A DNA stretch of 64,000 nucleotides. Source: Byssochlamys sp. IMV 00236. Taxonomy: Eukaryota > Ascomycota > Eurotiomycetes > Eurotiales > Thermoascaceae. Position numbers and translations under genes: made by a program. Positions within the stretch are counted from its first letter, which is position 1; each line of letters opens with the position of its first letter. Location of the stretch: positions 1 through 64,000 of the forward strand of contig MSJH02000476.1 of assembly GCA_001931875.2 (NCBI GenBank), in the 5' to 3' direction. The notes beneath the pieces were generated by a model, which saw nothing but the letters and a program-made list of their open reading frames with translations, had not been told where the DNA came from and ran no database searches. Below, one piece after another: positions 1 through 11,900 of the stretch.

Positions 1-721
1 TACTCTACAACAGCTGGCTTAGTGCGGCTGTCGGGCTTTACATACGGACTAAAGGAGCTGGGAGCAAGTACTTAACAATTCCTCCAAGGGCAAACGGAAG
101 GACCAGATACTGACGTCAAGCCTGGGACCTTGGTTACGGTTGGATCTAACGGTAGGCATCACTGGCTGAAATAATAGGTATGTCGGTCCAATATAAAACC
201 TGGAATGGAAAAGGGGCTCTGTGAAATCTGTGGTGACGGGACAAAAATCTCGATTGGCTATGACCCCGATCAGACAGGCAGAGTATGTGCTCGCGGGGTC
301 GGGGGCACCTCGAGAAGGTCACGCTGAAGTCGCAACATCGTCTTCCCCGTTTGTGGAATAGTACCGGACGCTCAGTAGGAAGTCATCTCATGTCTCACTG
401 TCTTCTTTGCATTTATTGCATTTGATTAGTTGTTACAAGTTCTGATATCACCGCCGTCATCTCATGTGTTCACCTCTACCGCCTCCCAGCATCGTACGTG
501 CCATGAGGGGAAGACACTGATCCTCGATCTGTGAGAGAGAACGCGTCCGCCTCAAGGAGGGGCATACTGTCTATATTTCTTTCACCGTTCCTATTGATAT
601 CTTACCTTAATCATAACAGAAGTGACCACTGGGTCAGTGCAGACTTTGATAATTCTGAATACAGAATTCGTTCGCGTCAGGCAGCATCAGCCGGCGAGGT
701 AGATCATAAGTAGCCAGTTGA
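1..721. other. Left-edge intergenic sequence
   Basis: No gene can be supported here. One plus-strand frame is open from base 3 to a TGA at 111-113 (36 codons) and could be the 3' tail of a gene cut by the window edge, but I recognise nothing in it. A CCAAT and an overlapping TATAAA lie near 188-196 without a convincing downstream start codon. Confidence 0.5.
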
Positions 722-3700
722 CTAGCCACTGAACCGGAACCGGGTTGCTTCGAGTCTCCCGAGGCCCTCCCGCGGGGCCACATTCCGTCGTCGATAGGAA
801 TTGGTGAAGTCTGTTCAGTTCATTAATATACGCACACGGAAACATACTTGACAAGGATGAAGCGAACCTTGTAGCAGCACTCGAATCCTCCGCATCTCGC
901 CAGTTTGGATCTTGTCCGAGATGCCCTTTATCAGCTTCTCGGACTCACCGGGCTTGATTGAGCCGGGCGGAAGCATCTGAAGAGTGGACTGCACCCATGT
1001 TCCCGCTTCCGCGGGCATCATCTCAAAGAGCGTCATCAAGACACCAGAAGCATCTGGGAAGCAGTCTCCAGGGAAAGTGAACATCATCCCGGTGAGGATC
1101 CTCTGAACAAGTAATTGGCCTTGAGAGGCGACGAGCTGTTTCACAGCGGCTTGGATCTCGACGGGATTAGAATATGGTTCCCCATTTGGCCCGGCGAATT
1201 CAGAGACCGAGGGGTGCTCGAAGCCGAAGCTTAGCAAGTCGCGGTAGTAATGTAACGTCGCGATCAAAGGATCAACTTGCTGCAAAGTGAGTGCGCTCAG
1301 GGCAGCCGAGAAGATAGGAATTGCCAGAGGAGAAGTCACGCATTTTTTAGGGTAGAACCGCATAGCGTCACTAGCAAGCCGGAAGAAGTCCTCGATCACT
1401 AAATCGTCTGTTAACAATGATACGAGCAAAGTTTGCGTTTCACCACCGAACTTACCATCGGGCAGATTCTGTGGAGGGAGTTCATTAAGAATCCGTAAGA
1501 ATACAAGAGCTTGCTGCTCGAAAAATTGATAAACCGCTTCGCTAGTCGGCAGATCAACGTATTCTGCACCATCAGCGAATTCTCGGATGATGGCGTCCGT
1601 TGCCCATAGAAAACAGCCTTCTCTCGATAGCTCGAACCCAGATGCAAGGCTCTGCGCCAAGCTTGGCAAAAGTGGTATCATGGCGGTGCGGTATGAAATG
1701 ATCATGTACCGCCAGCAACGACAAACACGTTCTAAGATCGGTGTAGATGTAGTGAAGTTCATCACAATCGTGCTCATCACTGGAAGAATTTCTCCGCAGT
1801 ACTTCACAGCAGGGTTCTCTTGGCCGGGTCCGACATATGGAGACACTACCTGGACAAAAATAGTGATTAATTGTAGATGGTCTGCAATGTTCAATATTAG
1901 TTCAGTGAGCATCCTGTGGGGTCCTTGCTCGAACATACCAGCAACTGCTCTCTGGCCCTGCTCATCCTTCGCGTGATTAGCAAGGTTCATGATCCTAGCC
2001 ATGATCGGGTCACAAAAGAGCTTCATTGTCTCATAGATTTTCTCAGTTGGCTGGACTGCAACCACGGCAGCTACTCCCTCCGTGACTTCTTCCTGACTCG
2101 CAGGTTTAAGCTTATCGATCACAGACTCATAGAAAGAGTGCAGTTGTGTAATGTGTCCTCCAAGCAGCTTTTGGCAGTCCGTTCCCAGGAACTTGAAAGC
2201 TAAAGCAGCGGCCTGAACAACCTCCGGCGAACTATGTTGGAAACCGGAGATGACATAATTCAGTTGTGCTTCGAGTGTCTCTGGGTGTTGTGCGGTCCAT
2301 TCTGTGTACCTCCCCAGGGCCATAATTGCCTGGAAACGGACTTTTTCTTGGTCCGGAATCTGCACAATCAGAGGTATCACTTGTGGCAAGACGGAACTCT
2401 CTTCAGGATCGACCATACGTCCCATAGCTCTCATACTGAAAAGAGGGGCCTCAAGCTCTTGCCAGTGAGGAACGTGAGTGTTTGTTGCCTGAGAGGCATA
2501 CTTGGATACCCATTGTTGGATGAGCTGATACGACTTCCCAAGGCACTCTGTCACACCGATAACTGCACAGCAATCCTTGAGAACGTCCCCCATAGAGTGT
2601 CTGAACTGCCGGAACTTCTCTTCTTGCTCCCTGTCACCATCGAAAAGATCCTCTTCGTCGCCATCAGGGGTTGGGAACTCAAGATGCTTGATCATGATAT
2701 CAACCAGCTGAGAGAAGATATCGGCAAACTTGTCGCGTGCTGCCACATAACGATCCAGGGTGATGTATTGCTTAAGCTCGTACCAGAAGATGAATGTGAG
2801 TGAAATAGCATCGCGTTCCTTGTCTCTCGCGCAACACTCCAAGACAGCCTCGACAAGGCTACGGAACTCGTCGGGAAGACGGGCGATCAAAACAACCCAG
2901 GCTTCGCCTGCTTCAGCAAAGAGCCTGGTGACTCCACGCAAGGTATCCACATCCTCAGCTTCCGCGGCCTCGCGGATCTTCGGACGCAGGGCGATTATGC
3001 GAGGATATACCGCTTGTATGACGGGTAAAGAATCGTCCACCTCCCGCGTATCTCTGTATATCGTACAAATACATTCCACGGCAGACTCGAACGATGGCTC
3101 ATTGTCCAATGCCTTTAGTATAACATTCATCAGAGGCGAGTCAACAATCTTAGAGGCTGGGATTTCGCGCATCCAGGATGTAATACAGTCGAGCAGGCGA
3201 GGACTCATCGCGGCGGACGCTTAGGCGAAGTCAGTATCCTCATCGAGCGGTAAGGGCATTACAGGAGACATACGAGAAGATTGCGCATACTGCGTGAGAA
3301 GGTGCAATACCTGATCGGCATTGTCCTCTAATAGCTCCTTCGTCCTGTTTGAGAGTTCCTCTTCCTAATGGTCATACGAATTAGATTTGAACGTCTGGGT
3401 GTAATGCCACACACGGTCGCCGGATCGGAGTGTTGGAAGCTGGATTGGTGTATGTCGGTCGAACGTACAGTAAGATTGATCTTGCGTCCTTCTGTCACCT
3501 CCTCAGGCAAGACCTTAAGGAACTCCAGAACACAGTCTCCAGCAGTGCTTCCAAGAGCGGAGCCCACCGTGCTCAAGACGTCCTTCCATCCTGTCATCTG
3601 TATGGCTAGACTGGCGAGACACACGCATAACTGCGTTTGTATAGGCCTAGGCCCGGATGCATAAGCCGTAAGTAGAGCAAGGATCGAGTCTCTTAGTGCA

Positions 3701-4092
3701 GGCAATGATTCCGCGGGCAACTGGTCCAAATCATATGTGATCTGCTACTGTCAGTCATTCCGTAGACCGCCCCGCACGAAACAAGATCGATTTGTTTACC
3801 TTTCCCTTCAACGTCGTCGCCGCGAAAAGCTTTGCCTCAATCTGAACGTCTGGTGATTGTAGTAACCCGTGCGTAACTGTCCATGCTTCGATCTAAAAAT
3901 TGGATGCGTCAGCTTGTTGTTTAGAGAGGAGCGGGGTACAGTGAGCTTCGGAGGTCATACCGATTTCTGGAACTTTTCAAGAAATTCGTGAGCATGAGTC
4001 TTCTCTGTACGCGAAGCATTTCCCTGCATCGTAGCCACCGCTGCTAGGACTGGCCCGAAAGCCTGTCCTGCGCCTTCATCTTTGGTCGCCAT
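722..4092 (-). CDS. MTR10: mRNA transport regulator MTR10 / transportin-3-type importin
   Basis: Karyopherin-beta family nuclear import receptor; yeast Mtr10 carries SR-like mRNA-binding proteins such as Npl3 into the nucleus, and the family is also linked to retrograde tRNA import. Seven exons: complement of 722-810, 868-1407, 1456-3229, 3274-3364, 3469-3741, 3800-3892 and 3961-4092, giving 966 codons plus stop. The N-terminus has an importin-N-like helical region (HEFLEKFQKS then ESLPALRDSILALLTAY), followed by HEAT-type helices. The protein ends in an Arg-rich tail (SYRRRN...RFRFSG) coded by the last small exon. Two introns need care: 1408-1455 is exactly 48 nt with no stop, so it can be mistaken for coding sequence, and 811-867 starts with a weak GTTCGC donor. 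Start chosen at MATKDEG because the reading continues cleanly through all splices. The gene is divergent from SME1. Confidence 0.9.
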
Positions 4093-4539
4093 AGTCGTCG
4101 AGCGTGTAAGTGGGTTGATCTCGGGGGGGGAGTAACGAGAACGAAGTAATACGCCGTCAACCGGGCCAGGAAATGCGATCGCCACCTATGAAACTCATGA
4201 ATAGTGTATGCGATCGTGAGTATATAAGTTTCAGGGCCCTGAATGAATACGGCGCTGTAGAATCCGATGAGGACCAGGCGTAGGTGGGATGTGATGGTTT
4301 CAGTGACGAGACCCAAGCAGCCCGAAAAAGTTGGGTTGAGCCGCAACCACAAACAGGCCGACCGGCTCTGGTCATTCTCCGCGAACCACCACAAAGCTTC
4401 CCCGAACATTCGTGATAACCAGACGGCACACCTACAATTCTTGCACTCGGTCGCGCCTCGAGCTATCCTTGATCTAGTTCTGCTATCTTGGATCCTGTTC
4501 TCCTTGACTACTTGCAATCCCCCAATAATCACGTTCACC
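4093..4539. promoter_or_regulatory. Divergent promoter region MTR10 / SME1
   Basis: These 447 bases separate the start codons of MTR10 (minus) and the SmE gene (plus), so they must hold both promoters and 5' leaders. An open frame of about 160 codons crosses it on the plus strand but runs into the SmE exon in the same frame as its leader; I treat it as leader sequence. No specific operator was recognised. Confidence 0.6.
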
Positions 4540-4936
4540 ATGGCCGGCAGAGGTGCTGGGGCTGCGCGCAAGACGCTTCTTGCGCCAATCCATTTCATCT
4601 TCAAGCTTCTACAGCAGCGATCTACTGTGTCCATCTGGCTTTATGAGCAACTTGCATTCCGGATAGAAGGAAAGATCAGGGTATGTGCGGTCTGTGGCGG
4701 TGGAATTGCAATGCAGTGGCTAACCAGCGAGCGCAGGGCTTCGATGAGTTCATGAACCTCGTGGTCGACGATGCTGTCGAGGTCCGGTTGGCTACAAAGT
4801 CTGAGGAGGAGAAAAGGAGAAATTTGGGTTCGAAGAACATGTGTCTATTTGTGATTTTGCAATCTCTGACATCTTGCGTCTAGGTCAAATACTCCTCAAG
4901 GGAGACAACGTATCGCTGATCCAAGCAGTACAATAA
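4540..4936 (+). CDS. SME1: Small nuclear ribonucleoprotein SmE
   Basis: Core Sm protein of the spliceosomal U1, U2, U4 and U5 snRNPs; it joins the heptameric Sm ring around snRNA in cytoplasm and nucleus. Three exons, 4540-4680, 4737-4827 and 4884-4936, give 94 residues, the normal size. The Sm1 motif is seen as ...[33 protein letters not shown], and the Sm2 motif as ILLKGDNVSLIQ, which is the E-subunit form of the usual I-R-G-N-x-V pattern. Introns are GTATGT..GCAG (56 nt) and GTTCGA..CTAG (56 nt). Both splices preserve frame (KIR/GFDEF and NLG/QILL). Divergent from MTR10; its end lies close to the 3' end of the folate gene, which is convergent. Confidence 0.95.
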
Positions 4937-5052
4937 ACTCGACTTGTCCTCTGATCTATTAATAATCTTATACCTTTGGCGTTGGAGGAGCGGCTGCGCA
5001 GTATCCAAAAAAGGGAGAAAAGTCTGGAGAAAGAAAGCATGTGAGATGCATA

Positions 5053-5887
5053 TCAGCTTCTGGGGCTTATGATCTGGCCGTCACCGACAATGACGGCATC
5101 TACCGGCCAGTCGTGCTCAGACACCGGTATTTCCTCTGGGGGCTGAAGAACCTGCTCTTTCAGAGCGAGAGCGACTGTATCACAAAACGTTATGTCAGAT
5201 AGAATCCTCTAATGAACTGTAGACTGTTCCTCACCAAGGAAAGGTCTTTGAGGTGTGCTCTTCTTCCGTTCCTCGTCTGTCGAATATCTTGCGAGAAACC
5301 TATCGTAATACCCTTTCCCATGGCCCAGTCTTCTGAGACTTTTGTCAAATGCCATTCCCGGCATAACGATCAAGTCTAAGCCTGGGCTTTTCCTCGCAGT
5401 GTGTGGATGCCATGGGGAGGCGACTCCGTAGCCACCTAAGCAGTTCTCCCTGTCCGAAATAGACGCTTCATCGAGTGATGGTATGCCCCATTTGTCTGGC
5501 TTGAGCGATTCGAATTCTTCCATAGAATTCAAAGCAAGCATATCCATGACAGAGCTCTTTGGTTGTGCTGGAGCATTCTCAGTGGTATGGATATAGGGTA
5601 TAAACACTTCCTTTCCGCTTTTCAGTGCATTCTGAACGATGCTAGTCGTTGAGATCTCTCCGCTTGGCATAGAGAGATAGACGCCTATCCTTTTGGCATT
5701 GCGATATTCCGGCAATGACAGCAACTGGTTCGTCACAATTGTGGCTACGGTAATTAGCTTCGAGTTCCGTCCGCGAGGATATGAGAATGCACTGACATTG
5801 ACTAGCGATCGATTCTTTCGGTAGAGTTAGAAGAACATCACGGACTTTTCTTCGCAAGTCCTTTTTGGCCGTCTGCAGAGCGGCCAT
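5053..5887 (-). CDS. FAU1: 5-formyltetrahydrofolate cyclo-ligase
   Basis: Catalyses ATP-dependent conversion of 5-formyltetrahydrofolate to 5,10-methenyltetrahydrofolate in one-carbon metabolism (MTHFS family, cytosolic or mitochondrial). Three exons: complement of 5053-5174, 5235-5744 and 5797-5887, giving 240 residues, typical of the family. The N-terminal KKDLRRKVRDVL helix carries the substrate/ATP-binding basic residues. The middle has LPEYRNAKRIGVYLSMPSGEI, and the C-terminal nucleotide loop LRRLGHGKGYYDRFLARY is the family signature (G-x-G-x-G-Y-Y-D). The last exon restores the usual DAVIVGDGQII end. Donor GTCAGT at 5796 with a CTAAT branch site supports the first splice. An ATG four codons upstream (5899) is an alternative start; I prefer MAALQTAKK. 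Confidence 0.93.
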
Positions 5888-6307
5888 GGCTACAATCAAG
5901 CCAGTCCTGCGGGGTCGTCTGCTACGGATATATATTTAGAAGGCGCCGTTGATCTGTTTCTCGTTACCTGCAATACCACATAGAGTGGGCGTGCAAGTGG
6001 GTTGTTTTGCCCAGTTTTTGTAAGACTGCAGATTCCACCAAAGATACCCCAAAAGACGGCTATCTGCAATCAATAACGAAAGAGGCACAATGTGTCGTAT
6101 CTCACACCCGTTTGGCGGAGAGTTTAATGATCTGCAGATCGGCCGTTTAAATTTATGTCTTGGCGTTGTCTCGTACCGCCTTGTCCGGTGGCATGAGGAG
6201 TCGAGAATGCCTCCACTTGACAAGCAACGCAGGCTATCGAGGAGGTTGCTGGCCCCCTTCCTGCGATACTCACTCTTTACAACATTTATTCATGCCCATA
6301 CTGAAAG
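5888..6307. promoter_or_regulatory. Divergent promoter region FAU1 / ROT1
   Basis: These 420 bases lie between the start codons of the folate cyclo-ligase (minus) and ROT1 (plus) and should carry both promoters. Short open frames inside it are not conserved-looking. No named element was identified. Confidence 0.5.
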
Positions 6308-7213
6308 ATGCTGGACATGGTTAAAGCTTTAGTCTTCCTGAGCTTCTTCCTGGCTGCCAGGGCAGCGGTAGACCCCGACCTGGTCGGCACCTGGTCAACG
6401 AAATCGCGCCAGGTTATCACAGGACCGGTATGCCAGAGTCCCTACACGCAAAACAAAAGATTTTACGCACCGAGAGCATATGTTGATACCTTTCTAGGGA
6501 TTTTATGATCCTGTAAATGAGAAGTTCACGGAACCGTCGCACACAGGCATATCTTACTCGTTTACAGAGGATGGATACTACGAGGAGGCTTACTATCGCG
6601 CGGTCGCCAACCGTAAGTTACCTGCCCCATCTGGTGGAATCGCTCGCTGACTGAGACTATATAGCAAGTTCGCCCGATTGCCCCCAAGGCATCATTCAGT
6701 GGCAGCACGGAACATACTCGAAGGAGCCTAATGGATCCCTGGTCTTAACGCCCTTTGCCGTGGATGGACGTCAACTTCTATCGAATCCATGTGCTAGTGA
6801 TCTGTCAGCGTATACCAGATACAACCAGTCAGAATTGTTCAAGGTATGTTCCTCTACTGCAGATTTTCCTTACCGATCAGTGATTAACAAGCACCTAGCA
6901 ATACGAGATACAGACTGATAAATTCCACAATGTTCTCCGCCTGAACTTGTACCAATTCGATGGTACGCCGGTCATTCCGATGTACTTGGTCTATAGACCA
7001 CCGCAAATGCTCCCAACACAGACACTGAACCCTATCGCCCAAAAAACTGGTTCCGCCAGAAAGGCGAAGAGAGACCTTATCGATGAAGAGACTATTGAGC
7101 CGTTGAACAAGCATGCGTTTGTGAAGCGATCAGAACCTGAAGCGATTGATAAGTGGTGGTGGTTTGGGCTCTTTATGACCTCAGCTGGCGGCCTGGCCCT
7201 GCTCCTGAAGTGA
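6308..7213 (+). CDS. ROT1: ROT1-like endoplasmic reticulum chaperone
   Basis: Yeast Rot1 is an essential ER chaperone involved in protein folding, N- and O-glycosylation and cell-wall beta-1,6-glucan formation. Four exons, 6308-6427, 6498-6612, 6665-6843 and 6899-7213, give 242 residues. An N-terminal hydrophobic signal ([17 protein letters not shown]) precedes [14 protein letters not shown]. The conserved core reads [20 protein letters not shown] and continues to [11 protein letters not shown] and [12 protein letters not shown]-terminal hydrophobic segment after [13 protein letters not shown] gives a type I membrane topology. All three splices keep frame and rebuild family sequence (ITGP/GFYD, AN/PSSP, LFK/QYE). 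A second in-frame ATG is at 6317. The dibasic KAKRD near residue 200 is part of the luminal stalk. Confidence 0.92.
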
Positions 7214-7845
7214 GTCAGGCTGATGGAGCCTTAGCTGGGCAGCAAGGTTCCTCGTCACCCTGGCGTTTGGACAAGTGAAGATCTAAAGATGCTATTTTGC
7301 TGTTCGTTGCAGCCAACATCACGAGCTACAGTGCATGTATCATGGCGCAAGGGTTTCTTTCTATGCGGAGTTTTACACGACCGTCACGCTCATACCGCAA
7401 GCTATTCCCGTTCTGTCTGCTTTTGTTATGGTGATACGCGCCGCTTAATTCTCGATATTTTGTTTTCCTGCGCTAATGATGTCCCCTGGACTCGTACGTT
7501 TTATCTACCCCCCAGAGCTGTTCGAATTTCATGTTTCCTGGAGTTTTGTCCAGATATCCTTTTGAATCTATGTCATTGACTATTTCTTGGCAACCTACAC
7601 GGTATTGCTCTATTCATAATCGTATCGTTGCCCGCATATGATCAGGATAGCAGGGAATTGGACGATTGTGTAAGTCAGGGTTTAATGAGATACCGTGCTT
7701 GTCGATCCCGGCAGCAAAGCCGCTCAATGTCCCAGTTTACTATGGCCTGGCTACGCTGTCTTATCAATGGATCTTATTGATGCGGTCGCTTAGGTGGCTG
7801 AGCAGAGGGGTTAAATCACCTATCACTCTAGTAGCAGTCTGTGTT
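7214..7845. other. Convergent intergenic region ROT1 / AIM41
   Basis: 632 bases between the 3' ends of two convergent genes. It should hold both 3' untranslated regions and terminators. Short open frames here show no recognisable protein. Confidence 0.6.
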
Positions 7846-8469
7846 TTAAGCGGCTGCTACCGTCTCCTTTGCGATCTTTGCAACCTCCGCCTTTTCGGCC
7901 GGCTTGCCGTCCAGAGCACCCCCAGGCGCAAAAATCGTCTTGAGTACCGTTCCAATATCGGCCTTCTTGCCTGCTTCCTTCAGACTAGAGATAGTCTGGG
8001 AGACTGCTTGCCTGATCTCGTCGGTGCCCATCGTCTCAACCTGTCCTGCATATTCTTCCCATACCACGACCTGCGCATCTTCTTTTTCCTTAAGATCGGC
8101 ACGACCAGCCTCCTCGAACTGTTTCGCAGCTTCTTTTGAGGCAGCAGCTCTCTTCCGTATCAAGGACAGAAGCTGAAGGTCGGTCTGAATAGGACTCGGC
8201 GTTTTGGCAGCATTGTTCGTCTCGCTAATAATCGCGCGCAAGACATTCAATCTACGGCAAGCGCGACGGGGTTAGTGGTTGACACAGATAATGAAAGGCC
8301 AATTAGAAGAAGATTCCGTAATGTACCTTGCAGTATCCTTTGCTCTCATTGCCGTCTTCAAGTCTGTACGGATTTTAGCCATCAATGGAGGCGCGCCGGA
8401 GGTTGCGGTCGAGTTGTATCGCACGGATCGTAGCCCCAATCGGGCCGAGAATCTGAGAGGAGTGAACAT
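7846..8469 (-). CDS. AIM41: AIM41 / YqeY-domain mitochondrial protein
   Basis: Member of the YqeY/GatB-tail family (altered inheritance of mitochondria protein 41), probably in the mitochondrial matrix; the bacterial relatives resemble the tRNA-binding tail of the amidotransferase GatB. Two exons: complement of 7846-8251 and 8327-8469, 182 residues. Residues 1-25 (MFTPLRFSARLGLRSVRYNS) look like a cleavable mitochondrial presequence rich in Arg and Ser. The YqeY domain follows: MAKIRTDLKTAMRAKDTARLNVLRAIISE, then KRAAASKEAAKQFEEAGRADL and EEYAGQVETMGTDEI, ending near KTIFAPGGALDGKP. The splice AR/LNVLR keeps the highly conserved first helix pair intact. Divergent from NUP170. Confidence 0.9.
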
Positions 8470-8932
8470 CGTAGGTAAGAGAGCGGTCCGTAAAAGTAAG
8501 GAGCGTGGTGAATGGAAATGGCGCAAAAAGGATAATAATAACAATAACGAGAATACAGTCTATTGTACAAGTGCTGAATGGAATGTTGAATAGAGATGCA
8601 GCTGGATTATGGGGAGAGTCCGAAAGCTCTAAAGGCGGAAGAAGCTTGGCTGGAGGAACACGACCAAGGATAACCTGGTCCGTGCACAAATTTGTTTCTA
8701 CCGCTCCTCGCCCTCAGTCCGTATTGTTCGGTGCATCTCTGGCTGGGTTGTCATGAATCTCTGCACACTTCCTGCAACACTCCATTCTTGAATACTTCGC
8801 ATATCTCTCAGCCCCAGCTAATTTAGTGTCTTATACCCCTGTGCTTGAGCGCGACAATTTTCTCAGTCAGTGGAGCGATACGCGGGGAGGAGCAGAAGCA
8901 ACCCCCAGCTGCAGAACAGCTGGTGATTGAAT
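8470..8932. promoter_or_regulatory. Divergent promoter region AIM41 / NUP170
   Basis: 463 bases between two start codons on opposite strands. An AT-rich tract (AATAATAACAATAACGAGAA near 8532) is the only visible feature. No named binding site was recognised. Confidence 0.5.
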
Positions 8933-11900
8933 ATGTCCTATCCGACACTTACGCCTCCAAGACCGCTTCCAGGGACCTATTTTCAGACTCCTGCTGTTAC
9001 AAATTCACATCATGGACCTCTTTTCCAGCCTAAAGGAGCACCAGTCTCTGCAGGGCAAGCTCCATCGCCGAGTTCTTTAACAAAGCTCACCCCAGCGGCC
9101 CCGAAGAGCAAAAGCGAGACATTGAGCACTCGAGAACGCGCTGCGCAGACGATAAATGATACTCTCGTTCAAGAATCACGTTATCCTGATTTGGACACAT
9201 ATCTTTCACGTATGTCAATTGCTTGCGCCTGTGTTGATCACGCGGGTGAAACTCGTCATGTACTGACTGGCTTTCTTAGAGGGTTTCTCGTCGGACTACG
9301 ACATTCCAGCATCGCCATCATGGGCGCCTTTTCACAAAGTCAAAATGTATAATATCCCCGATCAGATTTTCGACCAGTATAACCGTGCGCAAGTTTCGAC
9401 AAGTATGGGTCTCTTCGCGGAGCTCAATCACGCATGGGTTGCTATTGATAATGCTCTTTATCTGTGGGATTACACCCATCCGAATCCTCAGCTGGTGGGA
9501 TTTGAGAATCAGGCCAACAGCATCAACGGTGTGAAGCTGGCGAAGCCTCGCGCAGGCGTCTTCCTGCCCGCTATCACCCATCTACTTGTGGTTTCCACGA
9601 CTGCGGATGTCCTGCTTCTGGGTATGGGCGTGGAGACCACCACTGGGGGTGCGACACAGGTCACCCTCTATCAGACGGGAATGTCTACATCGATCAAGGG
9701 TCTCGATATCCATGTCTTTGCCTCGTCGGATTCTACTGGCAGAATATTTTTTGCGGGATCGTCGGATAACGATGTCTACGAATTGACCTACCAACAGGAA
9801 GAGAGATGGTTCCAGGGCAGATGCGGAAAAGTGAATCATACTGGTTCGCGTCTTGCTGCATTCACACCCGCCATCACTTTCACACCGAAGAGGCCAGAGC
9901 ATGTGGAGCAGATGGTGGTAGACGATAGTAGGAAACTGCTCTATACTCTGTCCTCGCTATCAACCATTAGGGTTTTCCACATGAAGCCTGATGGTACTCT
10001 CTCACTTGCGATCACGAAACCTGCGGTCGACATATACTCCAACATCGGACACATTATTGCCTCGAACGAAAGTCTGAACCCTAAGGTTAAGATAGTTTCC
10101 ATCAGCCCTATCCCGGCACCAGAGGCGTCCAGATATCATTTGGTAGCGACGACGGCTACAGGATACAGGATATATCTTAGCGCGACTGGGTCATACAGTT
10201 GGTCAATGACTCCGAACGGCACCAGTCCACCGACGAGCATGCAAGCGCACCACGTCAAAACTCCTCCTTTTGACAATCCTTCTGCCGCGGTATCGAACTC
10301 TGGTCCACCAGGGCAGCTTTATAAGTTTCAATCGTCAGTAACCTCAAAGGTCCCGATTCATTCGCTGGATCCGACGCGGTTCGCGTCCCGGTTTCCACCT
10401 GGTTATTTTTTCTGTTTCACCTGCAAAGATCCTACCCAGAAGGCGGACACGTTGTTCATATCATCTCCAGACTCCGGACGTGTAGCTCGCTCTCAAGAGA
10501 GTGTGATGCCAGCAAAGGCTTCCGAGTCAGCAATTTGGCTTTCTCTGGGGAGCAAGGCCGAGGATATTGGCCTGTGCTCCCCACCCGTCTCTGCAGCGAA
10601 TACGCCTGGTGGTTTCAGTAACGAGCTAGCTATCCAATATGACGGTCCTGCTGCGGAAATTGCCATACTTACCAATACAGGCGTTCATGTTGTTCGTCGG
10701 CGGCGACTTGTGGACATGTTTGCCGCACTTGTGCGCACTGGAGGTGGTGAAGAAGGCCTTGAAGGGGAGATCAAAAATTTCATTCGGACATATGGTCGCA
10801 GTGAGACATTGGCTACGGCTTTGGCTGTTGCATGTGGTCAGGGCATCGAGATTTCCGACTCGCGGCTATCCAAGATTAACGACCCGGACGTACTCGAGTT
10901 TGCTCGTAAGGTCTTCATCGAGTATGGGGGCAGACCGACGATGAACGAGAATGCAGTTGCGGACAACGCAGCTCTGGCGATTGATGCTATTGTGCCGTCA
11001 CCCCGTCACGCCGGTATTGCTTTATACATGTCACGATTGCTGCGCTCTATATGGAAAAAAGAAATCACCGTCACAACTAGTTCACCCAATAGAGCACTGA
11101 GCATTGCCCCCTCAGTCAGCCCGGCGAAGTTACAGACCATTCAGCGAGATCTGTCCGCTCTGCAGGAGTTTTTCAAGGCCAACAAGAGCTTCATTGAAGG
11201 GCTAAGTGGCCCTGAAGCTCTCACTCGTGCATCAACGAAACAAGAGGAGATCGCTCTACAAGCTGAGCATCGTGCTCTGCATTCTCTTGTTCAGCTTGTC
11301 TCTGACACCATTGAGGGAATTTCTTTCGTACTCGTGCTTTTCGATGAACGTGTTGATGAAATCGTGGCAACGCTTCCGGACGAATCCAAGCAGCGTTTCT
11401 TAAAACTCACTTATGAGGAACTCTTCAGTACCAGCAAGGGCTACGACATTGCGAAGGAGCTCGTCAAGGGCATTGTCAACAGAAACATTGCTAAGGGCTC
11501 GAACGTCGAGACGGTCGCTGATGCTCTCCGACGACGATGCGGTAATTTCTGTAGTGCCGAAGATGTCATCATATTCAAGGCACAGGAGCTTCTGAAGAGA
11601 GCTGGAGAAGCCGGCGGAAACTCAGAGCTAGGTCGTAATCTGCTCAACGAGAGCTTGCACCTATTCCAGCAAGTCTCTGACAACCTGCCTATGGATTACC
11701 TCGTTTCTGCAGTTGATAATTATATAAATAGCCAGTTCTTTGCAGGTAAGACTTATAAGTGTAAGAGGAAATGAAAAGTACTGACATGTCTAGGCGCGAT
11801 TCAATTGTCTCTAAGTGTCGCTGCAAGCTTGGATAAAGCGAATCTCGCACTGTCCTGGATCATGGATGGCCGGCCTGCGGATGTAAATACTTGAACACCC

